64,000 nt of DNA from an uncultured Clostridium sp. (GTDB lineage: Bacteria > Bacillota > Clostridia > Lachnospirales > Lachnospiraceae): contig CAKSBP010000004.1 in assembly GCA_934438135.1 (NCBI GenBank), forward strand, positions 55,736 through 119,735. Reading direction: 5' to 3'. The position numbers were made by a program, and so were the translations under genes. The stretch's first letter is position 1, and each line of letters starts with the position of its first letter. The notes beneath the pieces were generated by a model. That model worked only from the letters and a program-made list of their open reading frames with translations, did not search any database and was not told the DNA's origin. Shown here in pieces: positions 11,301-20,300 of this stretch.

Positions 11301-14300
11301 ATATAAAGAGGCTGTGGAAAGTTCAATTCAAGCAGAACCAAAAGAAGAAAAGCAGATATATCTGTTTTCAGCTAAGAATCTGGAAAGGCTTCAGGAATCT
11401 GTTTCTAAATATATTTCTTTCTTTGAAGGTGAAAAGAAAGAAGATTTCTGTTTGGAAACACTTTGTACTATTTTCGCAGAAGAAGCAGGAATTCCTGTTG
11501 AGGAAATCCAGCCAGAATGTAATTTTGAAGAATACGGGATTAGTTTATCCTCTTTTACGGCCCTTCAGAACTGGATGCTCCAGGAAAGAGGCATGGAGTT
11601 GGATAAACATATGATACAAAATATTCATACCATACAGGAACTTGCTCAATATGTAGAACGTGCATCGCAAAAAACAGACAGCCATCTTTCTGAAATTTCT
11701 GGAAGACAGGTAGCCTATATGCTTCAAAATGGAAGAGAGTCCATGGAGGAAAGGCTTGCAGTTATTGCAGACAGTCTGGATGAACTTCTTATAAAGTTAA
11801 AGGCATGGTTAGCCCAGGAAGAAATATCAGGTATATTTACTGGAAATATTCTGGATTATAAGACACAGCTGAAATCTATGACTGCAAAGGCAGAAAAACA
11901 TGCTTCTATAGAAGAAATGCTGGAACGAAAAGAATATACAGAACTTGCAAAATTATGGACGGCTGGTGCAAAAATTAATTGGAAGCAGCTTTACGGTTCC
12001 GATTGTCCGGCTAAAATTTCACTTCCTCTTTATCCTTTTGCAAAGGAACATTATTGGGTTGGTGTCAGTCAGGAGAGTGAAAAAGAAACAAATAAAGCAA
12101 ATGTGATTAGTCCGCTGCTGCACAAGAATATTTCTGATATTTCTGGATTAAAATTTGCCTGTGAATTTACGGGAAATGAAAAGTTCTTAAAGGATCATGT
12201 AGTATCTGGTATGAGAATTCTACCGGCAGCTGTATATATGGAAATGGTTCGTACCGCAGTCAGAAATCTCATAAAGGAAGAAGACAGCAGTAAACATGTA
12301 GCTTTGAAAAATTTAGTCTGGATGGCTCCAGCCACTGTAACAGAAGATGGACTGAAAATAGTTGTAAAATTTGATGTTGTGAAAAAAGAACAACTGTTAT
12401 TCCAGATTTATGATGCAAAAGATAGTAAAAAAGTATACTGTCAGGGAGCTGCACTTTTTATACAGGAAGAAAAACAGGCAGCGTATGATGTGAATACACT
12501 GCGTCAGGAAACTAATTCGACAGTGATTCCAGCAGAAATACTTTATGAATATTTCAGGCAGGAAGGGATTGTTTATGGAGCTTATATGCAGGGAATTGAG
12601 GAAATTTTCCAGGGAACTCAGAAAGTATTAGCCAGATTAAATGCAGGAAAAAGCTCCAAGGAAGTGTACTTTATGAATCCGGTTATACTGGACAGTGCAT
12701 TACAGGCTGCGGCTGGTTTTGGAACCATAGAATCGGGAAAGAAAAAGGAAGAAGAAAGTCAGAAGGCTCAACTGCCGTTCGCATTAGAGCAGATCGATTT
12801 TTATGCGTCTTGCAGCGAAAAAATGTGGGCATATCTTACCTTGGAAGAAGGTGATGTAGATCCAGCATTAAGAAAAATTAATATAGTGATACTGAATGAG
12901 AATGGAGAAATCTGTGCAAAACTTAGAAATATGGCGTTTCGTCGTGGGGGAAAGGATACAGAAGAATCTTTGGATTCTAGGTTAGATAAAAAATGCCGGA
13001 TTTATATTCCAAAATGGAAAAAAGAAGAAGTCTGTAATAAAGCTGGAATAAATACAAAAAGATACACTATTGTGTTTACAAAACAGCCAGAAATCTGGAA
13101 GACTTCTAGTCTTAAGAATCTTACAGTTTATCCAGTGTCATCCAAGGAAACAGATGAAGATTATATGGAAGCAGCGACAAAGCTTCTGGAATATTTTCAG
13201 AAAATGTCCAAGGAAACATCAGGGGATAAAGTGATTATACAGATTGGCATCAGTGAAGCAGAAAACAGCCTGTTAACAGGACTAGACGGATTATTAAAAT
13301 CTATTCATTTAGAAAATCCGAATATGATTACTCAGATGGTTGAACTGGAAAAGGGCATGACTAGGAAAGAAATGGAGTACTGTCTGAATCAGGAATGCTA
13401 TTCAGGAGTATCCAGTCATGTTTCATATCAGAACAATAAACGTTATGTATATACATTTGAATCAGAACAGTGTGCACTATCGGTTCATGAGAAGGGACAA
13501 GCATTACTGTGGAAAAACAAGGGCGTTTATTTGATTACAGGTGGTGCTGGAGGACTTGGACTGATTTTTGCAGAACATATTGCTAAAATGGCATCAGATG
13601 CGGTGATTATTCTTGCAGGTCGTTCAAAACAGAATGTAGAGGAATTAATGAAAAAAGCTGGAATTACAGAAGCAGGCGTTACCGTAAAATATATCTGCTG
13701 CGATATGACCAGCCATGAGCATGTAGCAGATATGATAAATCATATAACAGCAGAATATGGATACATTACAGGAATCATACATTCTGCAGGAATAGTGCAG
13801 GATAATCTGTTTCCAAAGAAGACAAAAGAAGAGATGATGCAGGTACTTCAAAGTAAAATAAAAGGATTGGTTTCTTTGGATCGGGCGGTAAGAGAGCAGA
13901 AACTTGATTTTCTGTTAATAATGTCTTCTACAGCTTCACTTAAAGGGAATATAGGGCAGACAGATTACGCCGCTGCAAATGGGTTTATGGATAAATTTGC
14001 AGAGTGGAGAAATAAGATGCAGGAAGAAGGAAAACGACAAGGTGTTACCTGCTCTGTAAACTGGCCACTATGGAAAGAAGGCGGTATGCAGATTGAACAA
14101 AAAGTACTGGATGCTGTCAGGAATGCAACAGGAATGGAACCGCTTGGTACTGATGAAGCATTTGCTATGTTAGAATACGCAGTGTCACAGAAACTAACAC
14201 ATTTTGTTCCGCTGGAAGGAAACCAGAAAAAACTGGAACAGTGGCTCAATAAGCAGGAAAGTCCAGAACAAAGTATACAGAAGAGCGAAGAAAAATCTGC

Positions 14301-17300
14301 AGAAGCAGTTGATGACAGAGAATTGAAAAAAGCATTTGAAGAGCATCTGAAAAAGCTTCTTTCTGAAAATATGAATCTTCCAACAGCCAGAATAGATGTC
14401 AGACTACCTTTGGAGGAATATGGGCTTACTTCCATTATGACAATGGAACTAACCGATGAGCTGGAAAAAGAATTTGGTTCTTTGTCAAAAACATTATTCT
14501 TTGAATATCAGAGTCTGCGGGAATTGGCAGAGTATTTCTGTAACGCATACTATGACAAGGTATGTGAATTAACAGGATATAAAAAGAAAGAAATGGTACA
14601 GGAAAAGAAAACAGAAAGTTTTGTGCCAAAGAAACCATCTGTATCAGATATTCAGGAGAAAAATGGATGGAATATTGCAGTAGTTGGCCTTGCAGGAGAA
14701 TATCCAAAGGCTGAAAACATTGATGTTATGTGGGAGAATATAAAGAATGGAAAGGACTGCATAAGTGAAATTTCAGGAAAACGGTGGAATCATGATAAAT
14801 ATTATGATCCAGATAAAACAAAAGCGGATAAAACCTATGCAAAATGGGGTGGATTCTTAGAAGATGCAGAATGTTTTGACTCATTATTCTTCCACATTTC
14901 ACCGATGGAAGCAGAAGGAATTGATCCTCAGGAAAGACGGTTTCTTCAGTGTGTATATCATGCTATGGAGGATTCTGGATATACAAAAGAAAATATCAGC
15001 AAGGATGAGAAAAATGGACTAAAGAGCAACGTGGGTGTATTTGTCGGAGTTATGTATGAGGAGTATCAGTTATATGGTGCACAGGCACAGGAACGTGGTC
15101 ATTTATATACATTAAATGGAAGCGAAGCATCCATTGCCAACCGGGTTTCTTACACATATGGTTTTCATGGTCCAAGCATGTCCGTAGATTCCATGTGTTC
15201 TTCATCCCTTTCCGCATTACATCTGGCATGCAGAAGTATTTTAGATGGAGAATGCAGTATGGCAGTAGCCGGAGGCGTGAATTTATCTCTTCATCCAAAT
15301 AAGTTCTTAATGTTAGGACAAAGTAGATTTATGTCAACAAAAGGAAGATGTGAAACATTTGGAAAAGATGGAGATGGATATGTTCCTGGTGAAGGAGTTG
15401 GAGCTGTTATTCTAAAACCATTATACAAGGCAGTAGAGGATGGAGATCATATTTACGGTGTAATCAAAGGTTCTGCAGTTAATCATGGAGGAAAAACAAA
15501 TGGTTATACTGTACCAAATCCTAAGGCTCAGACGGGAGTTATTCTGGATGCATGGAAATGTGCCGGAATTAATCCAAGAGCGGTTTCTTATATAGAAGCA
15601 CATGGAACAGGAACTTCATTAGGAGATCCAATTGAAATTACAGGGCTGACTCATGCATTTGATACTGTTACGAAGGATAGACAATTTTTAAACATTGGTT
15701 CAATTAAATCCAATATCGGCCACTGTGAGAGTGCTGCTGGAATAGCTGGATTAACGAAGATTTTATTACAGATGAAATATGGTAAGATTGCACCATCTAT
15801 TCATTCGGAGATATTAAATCCAAATATCCGTTTTGAGGATTCGCCATGCGTTGTTCCCCAGAAATTAACAGATTGGATCCACCCAGTATTAGAAGAAAAT
15901 GGTGTACAAAAGGAATATCCATTTCTTGCAGGGCTTTCTGCTTTTGGTGCAGGAGGTACAAATGCACATGTTATTATAGAAGAATTCATAAATCAGAATA
16001 CGGTTGCAGCAGATAGAACAGAAATTCCGTTGATATTGCTTTCTGCTAGAACAAAAGAACAGCTGCAGCAGAAAGCAAAGGATTTGCTGGATTGGATTTC
16101 GCATAACGAAGAGAATCTGGAAACAGGTGTGGTAACTATAACGGATATGGCATATACACTTATGACAGGTCGAGAAGAGATGGAGGAAAGAGCAGCATTT
16201 ACAGCAGACTCTGTTGAACAGCTGTCACAACGGCTTTCCTCGATTGCAGAGGAAGAATACAATGATGTTTATTATGGAAAGGCTGCTAGAAGCAATGAAC
16301 TGCTGGATGTGTTTGACATGGATGATGATATGGCAGAATTAGTAGACAGATGGATGCGGAAAAGAAAATATGATAAAATTGCAGAAATCTGGATAAAAGG
16401 CTTTCATCTTGGATGGCAGAATTATTTTTCAAAATATGAGTATAGAAAAATAAGTCTTCCATTATATCCATTCCAGAAGCAGAGATGTTGGAGGCCAGAT
16501 AGAGAAAAACAGATGGAAACGGCAGTGGAGGCTGTAGAAAGAATTCATCCACTGATTCAAATGAATACTTCCGACTTCACAGAACAAAGATATACGACTG
16601 TTTTTAACGGAAAAGAAGTATTTTTGGAAGACCATAAAGTAGAAGAAAACCGCACGCTTCCAGCTGTAGTTTACTTGGAAATGGTGTATGAAGGATTTTT
16701 AGATGCACTGCATTGGGAGAAAAAAGAGAATCAGGCACTTCAGTTTACAGATGTACTTTGGGTGGCACCTTGTGTATTTAAGAAAGAGGAAATAAAAGCA
16801 GTTCATACGGCATTTGTACCATCTGGAGAAAATAAGGCTGAATTTAAGATATATAGTGGAAGTATTCTGGCAGAAGAAGAAACACAGGAAATTTATTGTA
16901 CCGGAAGCATTGAACTGGTAGAAAGTCAGAAACCAAAAGAAATAAAGCTACAAAAAATCCTGGAAGAGGATGGATTTCAGAATGCAAGAAAAGAGCAGAT
17001 TTACCAGAGCTTTGCTGCACTTGGTATAGAGTATGGTCCAGGACAGCAGTCCCTGGAGAAAATCCAGAAAAATAAAGACCATGTATTTGCCAGACTTGAA
17101 CAGCCAGAATTTTTACAGAATAGAATGAAAGAATATGCATTGTATCCAGCCATTATGGATGGGGCTCTTCAGGCCGCAATTGCAATGCCGGAAAACAGTC
17201 CGGTTTTCTTAGAAAGCATAGAAACAGAAGAAAAAAAAGCAGTATCCGTTCCATTTATGATAAAGTCTATCACAGTATATGAAACATGCAGAAACCATAT

Positions 17301-20300
17301 GTGGGCAGAGCTGAAAGAGAGCAGCAAGGATGGAAAACTTAGTATTTCTCTGATAGATGATAATGGGAAAACTTGTATTTCTATGAACCAGATTTGCTAT
17401 AAAGAAGTGAAGAACCAGAATAAAGATTTCAATGTGATGCTATGGAAGCCAACGGAATATCTGTTAGAAAAAGCATTATGTCAGCAGAAGCAGCCGGAAT
17501 CTGCTTGTATCTTTATGGTAGGATGTGATAAAAAACTGATACAGCAGGTTATGGAAAGCCGATACTGGGATGAATGTATTGTTCTTTCTGATACAGAAAA
17601 ACCTGTTTCACTGGAAGAATGCCATAAGGTTTTTGAATCTGTATATGCTTATATAAAAGAAAAAATGAGTGGAAATAAACGGACAGATACATTAATACAG
17701 GTAGCGGTAGGTGATATAGAGGAGAACAGGCTGTTTGAATGTACTGCAGGTATTTTGAAAACAATGTTCCAGGAAAATCCAAATGTAAAAGGGCAGATGG
17801 TACGGATTGAAGCTGGATGTATTGATAAGCTGGAAGAACTTAAGAAATGTACAAAATATTCATATATTCCAGTAATTCATCTAGGGAAACAGAATACAGC
17901 AGTAACCTACGAACAGGTAAAAGAAATTCCGGAGCAGAAAAATCAGATTGTATTTGAAGATAATGGTGTGTATCTCATAACGGGAGGATTTGGAGGATTA
18001 GGAAAAATCTTTGCAAGAGAAGCTGCAAAGCGTACTACTGGAGCAGAGATTGTACTGGCTGCCAGAGGAGAACTCAACGACGAGAAACGCAGTTTTATGA
18101 AAGAGATAGAAGACCTTGGAGCAGGATGCAGTTATTATCAGGCAGATGTAACAAACCAGTCTTCTGTAAGAAAACTGATGGAATCCATTCGAAAAGATTA
18201 TGGCAGGGTAGACGGAATTATTCACTGTGCAGGTCTTGTACGAGATAACTTTATCATTCGTAAACCGATGGAAGAATTCCAGAAAGTACTGGCACCGAAA
18301 GTAGATGGAACCTGGTATCTGGATGAAGAAAGTAAAGATATGCCATTGAAATTCTTTGCTTTGTTCTCTTCCTTTACGGCAGTAACAGGAAATATGGGGC
18401 AGGCTGACTATGCTCTCGCAAATGCATTTTTAGATAGTTTTGCAGGTTACAGAAATCATCTTTTAAAAAATGGCAGACGTTCAGGTATTACGATTTCCTT
18501 TAACTGGCCATTCTGGAAAGAAGGTGGAATTGCTTTAGAGGATAGTTTTGTTCTGGCAATGAAGAAAAAGAGTGGAATGTACCCATTGGAGACAGAGTCT
18601 GGCGTTCAGGCATTTCTGGATGCATTTGCAGTAAAAGCAGATGTCATTGCTCCAATTATGGGAGAATCCGATAAGATAAAGGATTTGTTTAAGATTCCAG
18701 AAAGGAACAAAGAAAAAACGAAAAAAATAGAGGAATCGGTGGAGTCAGAGCAGAACAAAAAGATATTAAATTTATACAATGCAGAGGATAGAAAAGAGAA
18801 AATAACCAGTTACTTATTACAGGTATTCTCAGAAATTCTAATGATGGAAAAAGATATGATGGATGTGGACACAATTTTTGAAGAGTTTGGAATTGATTCT
18901 ATTTTTGTAATGAAAATAACAGAACGTCTGGAAAAGGACTTTGGGACACTTCCAAAAACATTATTATTTGAATACCAGACTATCCGTACATTGTCAGAAT
19001 ATATGGAGCAGGAGTATACCGAACAGGTAGAAAAACTATTTTCAGAAGAACAAAAGCCATATGAAGCTGAGAAGAAAACATTAGAGTTTCCGATAAAAAC
19101 AGCACATAGATTTCTTGCTAAACAGCAACAAAATCAGACACAGATTTCTACAAGTGAGCCAGAAGATGAAATTGCCATTATTGGTATTTCTGGTTCCTAT
19201 GCTCAGTCGGATGATTTGAAAGAATTATGGGAAAACCTGAAACAGGCAAAAGACTGTATTACAGAAATACCAAAGGAAAGATGGAATTATGAAGAGTATT
19301 TTAATCCAGATAAAGACCATTTGGGAACGATTTATACCAAATGGGGCGGATTTTTAAGAAAGGTAGATGAGTTCGATCCACTATTCTTCCATATATATCC
19401 ATCCTACGCAGAGATTATGGATCCACAGGAAAGAATTTTCTTGGAAACCGCATACCATGCCATGGAAGATGCAGGCTATACGAAGAAAATGCTTGGATAT
19501 AATCCAGGGGGCAGCATAAAACGGAATGTCGGCGTATTTGTAGGTGTTATGAATGAGGAATATCAGCTTTATGCAGCGGAAGAACAGCTGAAGGGTCATC
19601 CAGTTATTGTATCCAGTAATACTTCCTCTGTTGCAAATCGTGTGTCCTATTATTTTGATTTTCATGGTCCAAGTCTTACGATTGATACCATGTGTTCCTC
19701 TTCTCTTGTTGCAGTTCATCTGGCATGTCAGTCAATACGGAATAAAGATTGCGAAATGGCGGTAGCAGGCGGAGTAAATGTTATGATTCATCCAAATAAA
19801 TATTTGACAATCAGCCAGTCCAAATTTGCTTCTACTAATGGAAGATGCATGAGCTTTGGAAAAGGAGGAGATGGTTATGTCCCAGGTGAAGGAACGGGTG
19901 CCTTAATTCTCAAAGCAAAAAGAAATGCTATTGAAGATGGAGATCATATTTATGGAATTATTAAAGCAACCTCTGTAAACCATGGCGGTAAAACAAGTGG
20001 TTATACCGTACCAAATCCAAATGCCCAGGCAGAAGTTATTCGCACGGTATTAGATAAGGCAGGTATTAGTGCAAGAGAAGTTAGTTATGTAGAGGCTCAT
20101 GGTACGGGAACAGCATTAGGTGATCCAATTGAAATCCGTGCATTAACAAAGGCCTTTAGTTCAGATACAAAAGATACTGGTTTTTGTGCCATTGGTTCAA
20201 TTAAATCTAACATTGGGCATTGTGAAAGTGCATCGGGTGTTGCAGCAATTTCGAAAGTCCTGCTGCAGATGAAGTATAAACAGCTGGTACCATCTATTCA

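Noticed and set aside
13965..14435. 156-codon open frame on the minus strand, and similar ones such as 25353-25937 and 34906-35307
   Set aside because: They lie opposite strongly supported PKS or ABC genes, have Ser/Phe/Cys-rich translations typical of antisense frames of AT-rich genes, and lack ribosome binding sites.
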